Below the pieces are notes generated by a model, which saw nothing but the letters and a program-made list of their open reading frames with translations, ran no database searches and was not told the DNA's origin. 64,000 nucleotides of DNA from Mycobacterium sp. DL (GTDB lineage Bacteria; Actinomycetota; Actinomycetes; Mycobacteriales; Mycobacteriaceae). Made by a program: the position numbers and the translations under genes. Shown in pieces: positions 7,705 to 16,245 of this stretch. Location of the stretch: contig NZ_CP155796.1 of assembly GCF_039729195.1 (NCBI RefSeq), positions 868,001-932,000 on the forward strand. The letters run 5' to 3'. Numbering within the stretch: position 1 is the first letter of the stretch; each line of letters opens with the position of its first letter.

Positions 7705-9543
7705 TTGTCGGTCACGGTCTCGATGGTGGAGGCGTCGAATCCGCAGGGCCTCACGGCGGCCGCGGGCGCGCTGGGCACGAAGATCGTCGAACTCGACGCC
7801 GTCATCGCCACCGAACGCGAGGCGTTGGATCGGCTGCGTGCGGCGTGGCAGGGCGCGGGCAGTGAGGCCGCGATCGCCAAGGCCGAGCAGAACCTCACCT
7901 CGCAGCTGCAGCTGCGGGCCCGGCTGGAGACGATGCAGAAGGCGCTGAGCACCGGTGGCGCGCAGTTGGGGGCGACGCGCGACGGCGTGACGGGCCTGGT
8001 CGACATGTTGCGTGCCGGGGGGTGGACGGTCGCCGAGGACGGCCGGGCCACCGCCCCGCCGTTCCCGCCGCTGCTTCGGCATTTCGAGCCCGGCTTCACC
8101 GCGGTCATCCAGCGCTTGCTGCAGTTGTTCGGTGAGATCGACGCCACCACGGCAGGCGCCGTCCGGACCGCGATCGGTGGATCCGCCCCGGCGACCCCGC
8201 CGGGAACGCCGCTACCGCCGATGCCGCCCCCCGGGGCCTCCGCCGAGGAGGTCAACCAGTGGTGGAACAGCCTGAGTGACGCCGACAGGCAGCGCCTGCA
8301 GGACACCGCACCGCGCGGGCTCGGCAACCTCGACGGGCTGCCGGTGGAGGTCCGCGACGAGCTGAACCGCACGGTGATGGACCGCGACATCGCCCGGGTG
8401 GACAACGCCGCGACCGCCAACGGTGTCCCGGCTGACGAGGTGGTCGCCAACCCGGAACGCTTCGGGCTCAACCGCGCCGACGTCATGGCGTATCAGAACG
8501 GTCTGAAAGCGCGGCAGGGACTCAAACACCAGTCCGAGGGTGACAACCCGGCGCGGCCCCGGCCGGTGTACCTGTTCGGCTACGACCCGCTGGCCTACGA
8601 CGGGCAGGGCACCGCGGCGATCGCGCTCGGCAATCCCGACGCCGCCGACAACATCGGTGTGATCGTGCCGGGCACCGGCAGCAGCCTGGAGTCGGACTGG
8701 CTCAACAGTGGCCGCAACGACGGGATCAACCTGCTCGACCAGATGAGCAAGGCCGACCCCACCAAGCAGAACGCGGTCATCATGTGGATGGGTTATGACG
8801 CCCCGGACAGTTTCGCCGACATCCGCATCGCCAATCCGGAACTGGCGAGGGCCGGCGGTGACCTGTTGGCCGGCGACGTCAACAGCCTGCACGTCACGCA
8901 CACCGGGATGGCAGAGCCCACCATCACCGTCCTGGGGCATTCCTACGGGTCGACGACCGTGGCCGACGCGTTCGCCGGCAGCGGCATGCAGGCCACCAAC
9001 GCGGTGCTGTTGGGTTGTCCGGGAACTGATTTGGCGCAGACCGCCGCCGATTTCAACCTGCAGGGCGGCCAGGTGTACGTCGGTAACGCGTCGACCGACC
9101 CGGTGGGCTGGATCGGCTCCAGCGACTTCGCAGCAGATGTTCTCAACGGCCCGCTGGCCGACCCTCTCGGTGTGTCGGCCGGCCTCGGCAACGATGCAGC
9201 CGCGGAATCCTTTGGCGGCGTGCGCTTTCACGCCGAGGTACCGGGGACCGACTATCCTGATTTCAACGATCATTCGTACTACTACACGATGGGCAGCGAG
9301 TCGCTCTACAGCATGGCCGCGATCTCGTCGGGTCACGGGGATGCGTTGGGGGAGTTGGGCATGCTGGCCGGGGAGCGGACCGCGCCGACCGTCAGCACGC
9401 CGGACCGCATCCCCACGCCGTTCGGCGACATCCCGCTACCGCACACAGATGTTCCGCTCGGGCCTGCGATCATCGACCCGGAAGCCGGGCGCGACAACGG
9501 CTCGGTCACCGCAGACCACAAGTTCGACGGAAAGCCACTGTGA
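7705..9543 (+). CDS. WXG100-like N-terminus fused to DUF1023-type alpha/beta hydrolase
   Basis: About 612 aa. The first ~130 residues are predicted helical (AAAGALGTKIVELDAVIATER, then LRAAWQGAGSEAA), like the WXG helical hairpins of type VII substrates. A Pro-rich linker follows, then the hydrolase domain with VIVPGTGSS and the nucleophile elbow GHSYGS (Ser about 413). The TTG at 7705 is chosen because AGGGGGG lies 6-7 nt upstream; an earlier TTG at 7675 is possible. The lipoprotein gene starts 4 bp after its stop. The family probably works at or outside the membrane, but the substrate is unknown. Confidence 0.8.
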   Translation: MSVTVSMVEASNPQGLTAAAGALGTKIVELDAVIATEREALDRLRAAWQGAGSEAAIAKAEQNLTSQLQLRARLETMQKALSTGGAQLGATRDGVTGLVDMLRAGGWTVAEDGRATAPPFPPLLRHFEPGFTAVIQRLLQLFGEIDATTAGAVRTAIGGSAPATPPGTPLPPMPPPGASAEEVNQWWNSLSDADRQRLQDTAPRGLGNLDGLPVEVRDELNRTVMDRDIARVDNAATANGVPADEVVANPERFGLNRADVMAYQNGLKARQGLKHQSEGDNPARPRPVYLFGYDPLAYDGQGTAAIALGNPDAADNIGVIVPGTGSSLESDWLNSGRNDGINLLDQMSKADPTKQNAVIMWMGYDAPDSFADIRIANPELARAGGDLLAGDVNSLHVTHTGMAEPTITVLGHSYGSTTVADAFAGSGMQATNAVLLGCPGTDLAQTAADFNLQGGQVYVGNASTDPVGWIGSSDFAADVLNGPLADPLGVSAGLGNDAAAESFGGVRFHAEVPGTDYPDFNDHSYYYTMGSESLYSMAAISSGHGDALGELGMLAGERTAPTVSTPDRIPTPFGDIPLPHTDVPLGPAIIDPEAGRDNGSVTADHKFDGKPL

Positions 9544-9546
9544 ACG

Positions 9547-10062
9547 ATGATCTTGCGAATGCTGTCCCTGCTGCTGATCACGCTCGTCCTTGGAGGTTGC
9601 GGCATGTCTGATTCCGGTTCATCGGACGGCAATACGTTCGACCAGTCGGACAACGCCCTGTCCGACGAGCAGGCCAGAGCCCAGGTTGTCGATCCTGCCG
9701 TGCAGGTGGTGCGGGCGGTGACGCTCGACGACGTCACCGGCGGCTTTTCGTTCGGGTCGTGCAATGACCAGGGGGAACCGCCGTTCCAGGGTCGCGTCGA
9801 GGTGGCGTTCAAGCTCCCGGCCGACCCGGGCTCGGTGTACACCCGGATCCGCGATGCGCTCGTCGCTCAGGGCTGGACGAGCGGAATGCCCGACGGGCAG
9901 GTGGTGCACGGCGACTCGTTGAACCGCGACGGCGTGACGGCGACGGTGGGCCCGCGCGCGGCCGACCCTGGGTACGGCACGCTGCAGCTTTACGGCGAGT
10001 GCCGCAACACCGGCGAGCACGGCTCCGAGGGCGCGGTCGACATCACCGATCAGCTGCGCTGA
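9547..10062 (+). CDS. Lipoprotein (171 aa)
   Basis: A signal peptide ends in the lipobox LGGC with Cys18 as the acylation site. A Ser/Asp-rich spacer follows and then a roughly 120-residue domain with two cysteines (GSCNDQG, GECRNTG). It starts 4 bp after the DUF1023 hydrolase gene, so the two are surely cotranscribed and probably act together at the cell envelope. Similar lipoproteins follow DUF1023 genes elsewhere in mycobacteria (from memory, not searched). Function is unknown. Confidence 0.8.
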   Translation: MILRMLSLLLITLVLGGCGMSDSGSSDGNTFDQSDNALSDEQARAQVVDPAVQVVRAVTLDDVTGGFSFGSCNDQGEPPFQGRVEVAFKLPADPGSVYTRIRDALVAQGWTSGMPDGQVVHGDSLNRDGVTATVGPRAADPGYGTLQLYGECRNTGEHGSEGAVDITDQLR

Positions 10063-10070
10063 CGGCGGCG

Positions 10071-10129
10071 TTGAGACTGCGGTGGCGGCGGGAAAATGTG
10101 AGTGAACCCCGCCCTGGCCGCAGTCTCAA
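10071..10129. repeat. Palindromic intergenic repeat, family C copy 1
   Basis: Perfect 12-bp arms TTGAGACTGCGG (10071-10082) and CCGCAGTCTCAA (10118-10129), with further GGCG/CGCC pairing inside. The interior AAAATGTGAGTGAACCCCGCC is the reverse complement of the interior of copies at 59.7 and 62.8 kb, so this copy is inverted relative to them. It sits between two convergent genes and may terminate both. Confidence 0.7.
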
Positions 10130-10141
10130 AACGGCGGAGGC

Positions 10142-10633
10142 TCAGCGGTAGTTGACGAACTGCAGCGCGACCTCGAGGTCCGCGCCGCGTAGCAGCGCCT
10201 GAACGGCCTGCAGGTCGTCGCGCTTCTTGGAGCTGACGCGGATCTCCTCGCCCTGGATCTGCGCCTTGACACCCTTGGGTCCCTCGTCGCGGATGAGCTT
10301 GGTGATCTTCTTGGCGTTCTCGCTGTCGATGCCCTGCTTGATGCTCCCGATGACCTTGTAGGTCTTGCCCGACGGCTGCGGGTCGCCGGCGTCGAACGCC
10401 TTCATCGAGATGTCGCGTCGGATCAACTTCTCCTTGAAGACGTCGACGGCTGCCTTGACGCGTTCCTCGGTCGAGGAGACGAGGATGATGCCCTCTTCGC
10501 CCTGCCACTCGATGGTGGTGTCGGTGCCGCGGAAGTCGAAGCGGGTGGCCAGCTCCTTGGCGGCCTGGTTGAGCGCGTTGTCGACTTCCTGGCGATCTGC
10601 CTTGCTGACGACGTCGAACGATGAATCCGCCAT
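10142..10633 (-). CDS. yajQ: YajQ family nucleotide-binding protein
   Basis: 163 aa, the usual YajQ length. [32 protein letters not shown] and the C-terminal LQFVNYR are diagnostic. The family has two RRM-like domains. Some members bind RNA or tRNA, and some bind cyclic di-GMP, but no activity is certain for the mycobacterial protein (Rv0566c). Cytoplasmic. The ATG at 10633 has GAGGGA upstream on the minus strand. Confidence 0.93.
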   Translation of the reverse strand: MADSSFDVVSKADRQEVDNALNQAAKELATRFDFRGTDTTIEWQGEEGIILVSSTEERVKAAVDVFKEKLIRRDISMKAFDAGDPQPSGKTYKVIGSIKQGIDSENAKKITKLIRDEGPKGVKAQIQGEEIRVSSKKRDDLQAVQALLRGADLEVALQFVNYR

Positions 10634-10792
10634 TGGACTCGTCCCTCCCTCGATGGTGGTGTGAGTGCTTGGCTCCATTTTGGCCGCACCGCGCGACGGT
10701 CCGCACACCGCCCCCCACCCGCCGGTTTGTGTCGGGGGCGGGTGCTCGTTGTATCCTGCTGAGCGCGCTCTCCAGCGTGTTTGTAGCACCCA

Positions 10793-10875
10793 GGCAGGTT
10801 GCCCGAGCGGCCAATGGGAGCGGACTGTAAATCCGTCGGCTTACGCCTACACAGGTTCGAATCCTGTACCTGCCA
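10793..10875 (+). tRNA. tRNA-Tyr (anticodon GTA)
   Basis: 83 nt. Acceptor arms GGCAGGT and ACCTGCC pair over 7 bp with discriminator A. The anticodon stem-loop CGGACTGTAAATCCG shows GTA, the T arm has GGTTCGAATCC, and a long variable arm makes it class II, as bacterial tRNA-Tyr is. CCA is not encoded. Confidence 0.97.
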
Positions 10876-10882
10876 CGCTGCT

Positions 10883-10906
10883 CAGGCCCCCTTTCGAGGG
10901 GGCCTG
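10883..10906 (+). terminator. Terminator hairpin after tRNA-Tyr
   Basis: Perfect 10-bp stem CAGGCCCCCT / AGGGGGCCTG with a TTCG tetraloop, 7 nt after the tRNA. Only a short GATTG follows rather than a T run, as is usual in mycobacteria. Confidence 0.85.
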
Positions 10907-10934
10907 ATTGCGTGAGTGCCCGCGCAGCGACAGC

Positions 10935-11711
10935 TCACAGCCGCCAGAGTGACTCCTGCGCCACGCTGGCTACCAGGGTTCCGTCTTCGTCGACGATCGA
11001 CCCTCGGGCCAGCCCGCGGGCGTCGCTGTGGCTGATGGCATGGGCGTCATAGAGATGCCACCGCTGCGGGTCGAAGGGGCGATGCAACCACAGCGCGTGG
11101 TCGAGGCTGGCCGCCCCGCCGCGGGGCATGTGTTCCCCGGGGGGCCTGGCGATCGCCACCAGCCCCACGTCGGAGATGAAGGTCAGCGCGCAGGCCCGCA
11201 GCAGTGGGTCGTCCTCGATGGTGTGCCGGCTGCGGAACCACATCGGCTGGATCGGCCACTCGTCCATGCCTGCGCCGGCGGTGCGGATCTCGAAGTGGTC
11301 GGCCCATCGCTCGGGTAGCGGGTTCGCCAGCGTGGTGTCCGGCAGGGAGACGCTCGGCGGCTCGGGACGCTGCCAGTCGGTGGTCGTTTCGGCCCGGTGG
11401 AACGAGGCCAGCATCTCGAAGATGGGCGCACCGTCCTGGCTGGCGGTGATCCGACGGGTGTTGAACGACTTGCCGTCGCGAGTGAGTTCGACGACGTAGT
11501 CCACGTCGACACCGACCCGGCCGCCCTTGATGAAGTACGCGTGCAGCGACTGCGGCAGCCGTCCGGGTTCGAGGGTGGCGCCGGCCGCGGCCAGCGCCTG
11601 GGCGGCGATCAGTCCGCCGAAGAGCCGGCCGCCTGCGCCGAAAGTTGCTGTGCTGCGGAAACTCTCGCCACTACCGTCAAGCTGTACCAGTTCGGCGATC
11701 CAGCTCGGCAT
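10935..11711 (-). CDS. Acyl-CoA thioesterase, TesB-like double hotdog
   Basis: 258 aa. GGRLFGGLIAAQALAAA near the start and LHAYFIKGG in the first half, with ASLDHALWLH in the second, are hallmarks of TesB-type thioesterases with two hotdog repeats. The enzyme hydrolyses acyl-CoA to free acid and CoA in the cytoplasm. ATG at 11711 has a strong GGAGG 3 nt upstream; an in-frame extension further upstream is less likely. No operon partner is evident, since the neighbour at 11826 is also minus but 114 bp away. Confidence 0.87.
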   Translation of the reverse strand: MPSWIAELVQLDGSGESFRSTATFGAGGRLFGGLIAAQALAAAGATLEPGRLPQSLHAYFIKGGRVGVDVDYVVELTRDGKSFNTRRITASQDGAPIFEMLASFHRAETTTDWQRPEPPSVSLPDTTLANPLPERWADHFEIRTAGAGMDEWPIQPMWFRSRHTIEDDPLLRACALTFISDVGLVAIARPPGEHMPRGGAASLDHALWLHRPFDPQRWHLYDAHAISHSDARGLARGSIVDEDGTLVASVAQESLWRL

Positions 11712-11825
11712 GGTCCTCCATCGACGGTCAGCGCGGTTGACACATGTTAAGGGTCCGCCGTCGGTGGTCATCACCGCGGGGCCGGGCCGATCAGGCGGGC
11801 TTGTACCTGCCGCCGTCAACGACGC

Positions 11826-12110
11826 TCAGATGCCGGTGCACAGCGAGACGAACGGGATCGGCGCGCAGATGCCGATCGAGAATCCCGGCGTGGGATCACC
11901 GTTCCACGGAGGTGGGGGCGGCGGGGGAGGTGGCGGCGGTGGTGGAGCGGGCGGCGGCGGCGCAGCCAAACACATGTTCGTGGCTGGGTCGAGAAACGTC
12001 CCCGGACCGCACTCCGCTGCGCTGCTGATCCCAGGCGACGTCAGGCTCCCGACGGCGAGTGCCGCCGACCACGCGGCCACGACCATCACCGCACGAATCG
12101 ATGTACCCAT
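11826..12110 (-). CDS. Small secreted proline-rich protein (94 aa)
   Basis: A signal peptide of about 32 residues (VMVVAAWSAALAVGSL ... SSAAE) precedes a short cysteine-containing part (CGPGTF..NMCLA), an uninterrupted stretch of prolines at about residues 50-68, and GDPTPGFSIGICAPIPFVSLC. Four Cys are visible in the mature part. Exported small Pro-rich proteins of this kind are common in mycobacterial envelopes, but no function is known. The proline run is encoded by a G-rich stretch around 11911-11960. Confidence 0.7.
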   Translation of the reverse strand: MGTSIRAVMVVAAWSAALAVGSLTSPGISSAAECGPGTFLDPATNMCLAAPPPPAPPPPPPPPPPPPPWNGDPTPGFSIGICAPIPFVSLCTGI

Positions 12111-12195
12111 CAGTACGACTTCCTCGAGGACTCCCCGACCCTCTACGGACCATGAATATTACGCCCGTCCACCGCTGGCCCACAGTTCGATTGCT

Positions 12196-12777
12196 TCAGG
12201 TGCGGACCGCGATCAATCGAGCGGCGGCCTCAACAGCTGCAGCACGGCGATGGGCGATCAGCGCCGGATCATCGGTGACGGCATCGGGGTGGGGCAGATG
12301 CATCCACGCCAGGCCGATCCCGATCAGCAGCACGAGCAGGTCGACGGGCTGCCACGACTCGTCGACGTAACCGCCGGACTGGGCGGCTTCGATGGCGGCG
12401 AGGTGTTGGTCGGGAATGGGCTGCCCGTCGGCGTGCGGCGGGTCGAGCTTGACGCCTTCCAGATGCGCCCAGGTGATCATCCGGTAGTGCTCGGGGCGCA
12501 GACGGGCCAGATCGTAGATTTCGCCTGCCATCTCGGCGATGGCGTCGGGTCGCGGCTCGAGCGCGCCGAAGAACTCGGCGTTGTCGGCGGCAACCACTTC
12601 GCGGAACAGCGTCTCCTTGTCCCGGAAGTGGGCGTAGAGGCGTTCCTTGCTGGCCTGAGCGCTCCGGGCGATGCGGTCGATGCGGCCGCCGGCCAACCCG
12701 TACTGGGCGAACTCGGCGCGGGCAGCCGCCAGGATCTGGCCGCGAAGCTCGGTGGTGCTCCTCACGCCGAGAATCAT
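12196..12777 (-). CDS. TetR family transcriptional regulator
   Basis: 193 aa. The N-terminal helix-turn-helix reads ILAAARAEFAQYGLAGGRI..IARSAQASKERLYAHFRDKE, and the C-terminal ligand domain carries helices with RPEHYRMITWAHLEG. ATG at 12777 is the longest natural start; GTG at 12765 is an alternative. It is divergent from an acyltransferase gene, and a palindrome lies in the gap, so it probably represses both. Ligand unknown. Confidence 0.88.
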   Translation of the reverse strand: MILGVRSTTELRGQILAAARAEFAQYGLAGGRIDRIARSAQASKERLYAHFRDKETLFREVVAADNAEFFGALEPRPDAIAEMAGEIYDLARLRPEHYRMITWAHLEGVKLDPPHADGQPIPDQHLAAIEAAQSGGYVDESWQPVDLLVLLIGIGLAWMHLPHPDAVTDDPALIAHRRAAAVEAAARLIAVRT

Positions 12778-12783
12778 AACCAG

Positions 12784-12797
12784 ACGAACTGGTTCGT
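12784..12797. promoter_or_regulatory. Candidate TetR operator
   Basis: ACGAAC-TG-GTTCGT is a perfect 6-bp inverted repeat with a 2-bp centre, 7 bp upstream of the TetR start and in the gap shared with the divergent acyltransferase. Its size and place fit autoregulation. Confidence 0.55.
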
Positions 12798-12838
12798 TCG
12801 GTAGGGTGGTGGCACAGGAGCGACCAAGAGGAGAGAAC

Positions 12839-13693
12839 GTGACCGCTGCGGTGGACGTCGACGCAATCATGAACCAGCCTGCGCGGGTTCGGGCGCTGCG
12901 CCGTGCGATGGAGGTCATCGCGGACAGAGCGGCACCGATCGTCGACCTCTCCCGACCGTACGTCGACGGGTTGGAGAACCTTCCCGCTGACGGGCGATTC
13001 CTGTTGGTGGGCAACCACACTCAGTCCGGGTCAGAGGCGTTGTTGATCCCGTACTTCGTACGACGCCAGATCGGTAGCAGGGTTCGCCCGCTGGCCGACC
13101 GGAACTTCGCGAACATGCCCGGGCCCGCCGGTGAGCTCTTCGCCGCCGCCGGTGCTGTGGTCGGGGCGCCCGAGACCGCCCGCGAGTTGATGCGCCACGA
13201 CGAACCGATCCTGGTGTTCCCCGGTGGAGGACGCGAGATCGCCAAGTTCAAAGGTGAGGAGTACACGCTGCGCTGGCAGGGACGCGCCGGATTCGCCCGT
13301 CTGGCAGCCGAATACAACTATCCGATCGTGCCCGCCGGGCTGGTCGGCGGCGACGATGTGTACCAGAGCCTGACGACCAGGGAGAGTTGGTGGGGTCGTC
13401 TGAGCGCCGGTCTTGGTGAAAAGCTCTCCGGCCGCTCGGACATGGCGATGCCGCTGATGCGGGGGATCGGTCCGACGATGATCCCGCGCCCGCAGCGGAT
13501 GTACCTGCGCTTCGGAGCCCCCATCGGCACCGCCACCCCCGCCGACGTGGTCGACGACACCTGGGCGGCGACGATCAAGCAGCGGACCCGGGAGTCACTC
13601 GAACAGATCCTCGACGACCTGCGGGAGATCCGCAGCAGCGATCCCTATCGCGAGCTGAATCCGCTGGCGCGGCACCGCGCCCGCCAGCCGTGA
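12839..13693 (+). CDS. Acyltransferase, PlsC/LPLAT-like
   Basis: 284 aa. The acyltransferase block I appears as GNHTQSGSE (a variant of NHxxxxD, with Glu/Ser where Asp is usual), block III as ILVFPGGGREI, and PIVPAGLVGGDD follows. These match the lysophospholipid/DAG acyltransferase superfamily seen in mycobacteria, which moves acyl chains from CoA to glycerolipids at the inner membrane. GTG at 12839 has AGGAGAG 7 nt upstream. Regulation by the divergent TetR is likely. The motif I change could mean altered specificity. Confidence 0.8.
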   Translation: MTAAVDVDAIMNQPARVRALRRAMEVIADRAAPIVDLSRPYVDGLENLPADGRFLLVGNHTQSGSEALLIPYFVRRQIGSRVRPLADRNFANMPGPAGELFAAAGAVVGAPETARELMRHDEPILVFPGGGREIAKFKGEEYTLRWQGRAGFARLAAEYNYPIVPAGLVGGDDVYQSLTTRESWWGRLSAGLGEKLSGRSDMAMPLMRGIGPTMIPRPQRMYLRFGAPIGTATPADVVDDTWAATIKQRTRESLEQILDDLREIRSSDPYRELNPLARHRARQP

Positions 13694-13701
13694 ATCGTGG
13701 C

Positions 13702-15540
13702 TCAGACCGATGAAGTGCCTGCCGGTGCGATCCGCACCAGCGAGCCCGAGTAGGTCAGCTGGTAGACGTTGCCGTCAGGACCCTGCAACAGCCCGAGGGT
13801 CGTGCCCGCCTGCAGATCGAAGTCCTCCGGATTGCCGCAGGAGGTGAACTCCGGCGTGCACGTCAACACCTTGATCCACCCCTGCACCAGGTCGGCGATG
13901 AACACCTTGTTCTGGTAGGCGGGACCGAATGTTGTTCCGTCATAAACGAGTACCGACGTGATCGCGGCTCCACCGCCGCGGGGGTAGGTGTAGATCGGAT
14001 CGATCGACGTGCAACTGGCGCAGACGCCCTCCGCGCCCGGCCAACCGTAATTGCCTCCTGCGGTCACCAGGTTGACCTCTTCGAAGGACGCCGCCCCCAC
14101 GTCGGCGACCAGCAGTGCGCCGCTCGGTGTGAACGCCAGCCGGAACGGGTTGCGCAGGCCGTAGGCGAAGATCTCGGCGCGCGCGCCTGAGATGGCCGGG
14201 TTGTCCGACGGTACGGAGCCATCCGGATTGATGCGCAGGATCTTGCCGTGCAGATTCGTGAGGTCCTGCGAGTTGGCCCCGGACCCGTTGTCGCCCAGCC
14301 CCCAGTAGAGCGTTCCGTCGGGGCCGAAGCCGAGTGCGCCACCCTGATGATTGAGCGCAGCGGAGACCGTCGACTCCAGCAGCACCACTTCGGATCCGGC
14401 AGCATTGCCGACGACCGTCAACTGCGACAACCGGTTTCGCAGCGCCGAGGTGGTGTAGGCGACGTAGAGATGGCCGTTGTCGGCGAAGTCCGGATCAACG
14501 GCCAGCCCGCTGACGCCCCGCTCGCCGAGTGTAGCGACCGACAGGGTGATCAGCGGCGCACCGGCAGCGCCGTTCTCGACGATCCTTATCGCGCCGGCTT
14601 TTTCGGCGACGATGACTCGGCCGTCGGGGAGGAAACGGAAGTCCACCGGCGAGTTCAGTCCGGATGCGACGACGGCCCGCTCGAACCCGATGAACACGGT
14701 CTCGGTGGTGCGGTGCCCGCTGTTGCCCAGGATCCCGAAGGACAGCAGGTTCAGCAGACCCGCGAAGCCGTGAATGTGGAACCCGCTGCGGGCGTCGCTG
14801 ACCGTGACGTCGAACCTGTCCTGCCCGGCGTAGCTGGCGCCGGGGGTGTAGACGAACGTGCCGTCCGGATTGATCACCACGGTCCCGTGGTCGGGCCTGG
14901 TCGCGGTGTACGTCAACTGCGTCGAGTCGCCGTCCTCGGGGTGCAGGTCGCCTTCGATGCGGCCCTCGATGGTGGTGTTCTCGGCCGGGTTGTATCCCAG
15001 CGTCGGCGTCTCGTTCTCGAAGAAGCGCTCCCATGGACTGGGTTCGACGGCAGCCGGCGGTGCGACGCTCATGCTCTGAGTTGACGACGGCTCATCGACG
15101 TCGGCCGCCCGGGACCCGGCCGGCATGTCGGCTTCTTCTGCTGCCGGAGAGGAGGATTCGACCTCCTCCTCGTCCGGTTCGATCTCGGTTTCGTCCGTTT
15201 CGTCCGCGTCGTCCGCGTCGTCCGCGTCGTCGGTCTCCGTCTCAGCGTCGTCGGTGGCGTCTGACTCCGATGCTGTTTCGGACTCTTGTGTCGTCTCAGA
15301 CGACCGTTTCGACCTGGGTCCGGCGTCGGTGTCCGACGACGACGTGTCCGACGACGACGCGTCCGACGTGCTCGACGAAGCCCCGCCGGAATCCGACGTG
15401 TCGGCCGATGCCGCCCCGGCGCCGGCGAGTACAGCGGCGCCGACCCCCAGCGCGAACGCCAACCCGCCGACTCTGCCGACGTAGCGGGCGTAACCGCCTG
15501 TCGACCGCTCCGCCTCCGTGATGGCTGCTGATTCCCCCAT
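13702..15540 (-). CDS. Secreted sugar-dehydrogenase-like beta-propeller protein with acidic linker
   Basis: 612 aa. After a short cytoplasmic N-terminus, residues 21-47 form an export segment (VGRVGGLAFALG ... GAGAASAD). Next comes a Ser/Thr/Asp/Glu-rich region of about 120 residues, then a cadherin/VCBS-like Ig unit (LTYTATRPDHGTVVINPDGT). From about residue 285 to the end lies a glucose/sorbosone dehydrogenase-like six-bladed propeller (GLNSPVDFRFLPDGRVIVAEK). Known relatives oxidise sugars with PQQ, but cofactor use here is not shown. Start chosen for GAGGAGGGG upstream. The export module is shared with the hydrolase at 57299-59722. Confidence 0.85.
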   Translation of the reverse strand: MGESAAITEAERSTGGYARYVGRVGGLAFALGVGAAVLAGAGAASADTSDSGGASSSTSDASSSDTSSSDTDAGPRSKRSSETTQESETASESDATDDAETETDDADDADDADETDETEIEPDEEEVESSSPAAEEADMPAGSRAADVDEPSSTQSMSVAPPAAVEPSPWERFFENETPTLGYNPAENTTIEGRIEGDLHPEDGDSTQLTYTATRPDHGTVVINPDGTFVYTPGASYAGQDRFDVTVSDARSGFHIHGFAGLLNLLSFGILGNSGHRTTETVFIGFERAVVASGLNSPVDFRFLPDGRVIVAEKAGAIRIVENGAAGAPLITLSVATLGERGVSGLAVDPDFADNGHLYVAYTTSALRNRLSQLTVVGNAAGSEVVLLESTVSAALNHQGGALGFGPDGTLYWGLGDNGSGANSQDLTNLHGKILRINPDGSVPSDNPAISGARAEIFAYGLRNPFRLAFTPSGALLVADVGAASFEEVNLVTAGGNYGWPGAEGVCASCTSIDPIYTYPRGGGAAITSVLVYDGTTFGPAYQNKVFIADLVQGWIKVLTCTPEFTSCGNPEDFDLQAGTTLGLLQGPDGNVYQLTYSGSLVRIAPAGTSSV

Positions 15541-15758
15541 GTCCCCTCCTCGCGAACGGGGCGCCACCGAACCCGAACTCACCCGTGTCCGCCGACTGCC
15601 CACTGCTAGCCGCACTGTATTTCCAGTGTTTGCCGAGCATGGCGTTTTCCCACGAAAACGAGCAATCCGTCATAACTCGTGGCGGTGGAACCTCGGGGCC
15701 GTCAACCGGCGTGTGGCAAGGCTGCCGACCGCACACCTCGATCGGTCAAGATTGGGGC

Positions 15759-16241
15759 ATGGACGTCAATGAGGTGCTGCTGCCCGGCGTGGGTCTGCGC
15801 TACGAGTTCGACAACACCGACGGCGACCGCATCGGCGTCGTCGCCAAGCGGGCGGGTGACTTCGAGGTGGTGCTGTACGCGGCCGAGGACCCTGATGTCG
15901 CTCAACCCCTGTTCCATCTCAGCGTCGACGAAGCCGAGGCCCTTGCGCAGATCCTCGGTGCCCCCCGTATCGCCGAACGTTTCGCGGATCTGACCCACGA
16001 GGTGCCCGGCCTCGATGCCGGGCAGGTGGCCGTGGAACCCGGCAGCCCCTACGCCGACCGCCCGCTCGGTGACGCCCGGGTGCGTACCCGCACCGGGGCC
16101 TCGATCGTCGCGGTGGTGCGAGACGACGAGGTGCTGCCGTCACCGGGACCCGCCGACGTCCTGCGGGCCGGAGACATCCTGGTGGTCATCGGAACGGCCG
16201 AGGGCATCACGTCCGTCGAGCGCATCTTCGACAAGGGCTGA
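15759..16241 (+). CDS. khtT: TrkA-C domain regulator of K+/H+ antiporter, KhtT-like
   Basis: 160 aa, no membrane segment. The N-terminal half (GVGLRYEF..DGDRIGVV) and a C-terminal TrkA-C (RCK_C) domain with VRTRTGASIVAVVRDDEVLPSPGP and LRAGDILVVIGTAEG match KhtT/YhaT. These regulatory subunits bind nucleotides and gate the partner antiporter. The antiporter gene starts 4 bp after its stop. ATG at 15759 is selected because the long upstream frame overlaps a region without coding character. Confidence 0.87.
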   Translation: MDVNEVLLPGVGLRYEFDNTDGDRIGVVAKRAGDFEVVLYAAEDPDVAQPLFHLSVDEAEALAQILGAPRIAERFADLTHEVPGLDAGQVAVEPGSPYADRPLGDARVRTRTGASIVAVVRDDEVLPSPGPADVLRAGDILVVIGTAEGITSVERIFDKG

Positions 16242-16245
16242 GCCG

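Noticed and set aside
10720..10792. Possible integration site at the tRNA-Tyr gene
   Set aside because: No partial tRNA duplicate, integrase or phage-like gene is present on either side within the window.
11911..11960. Simple G-rich repeat as a structural DNA element
   Set aside because: It is the complement of CCN codons for the proline run of the small secreted protein, so it needs no separate explanation.
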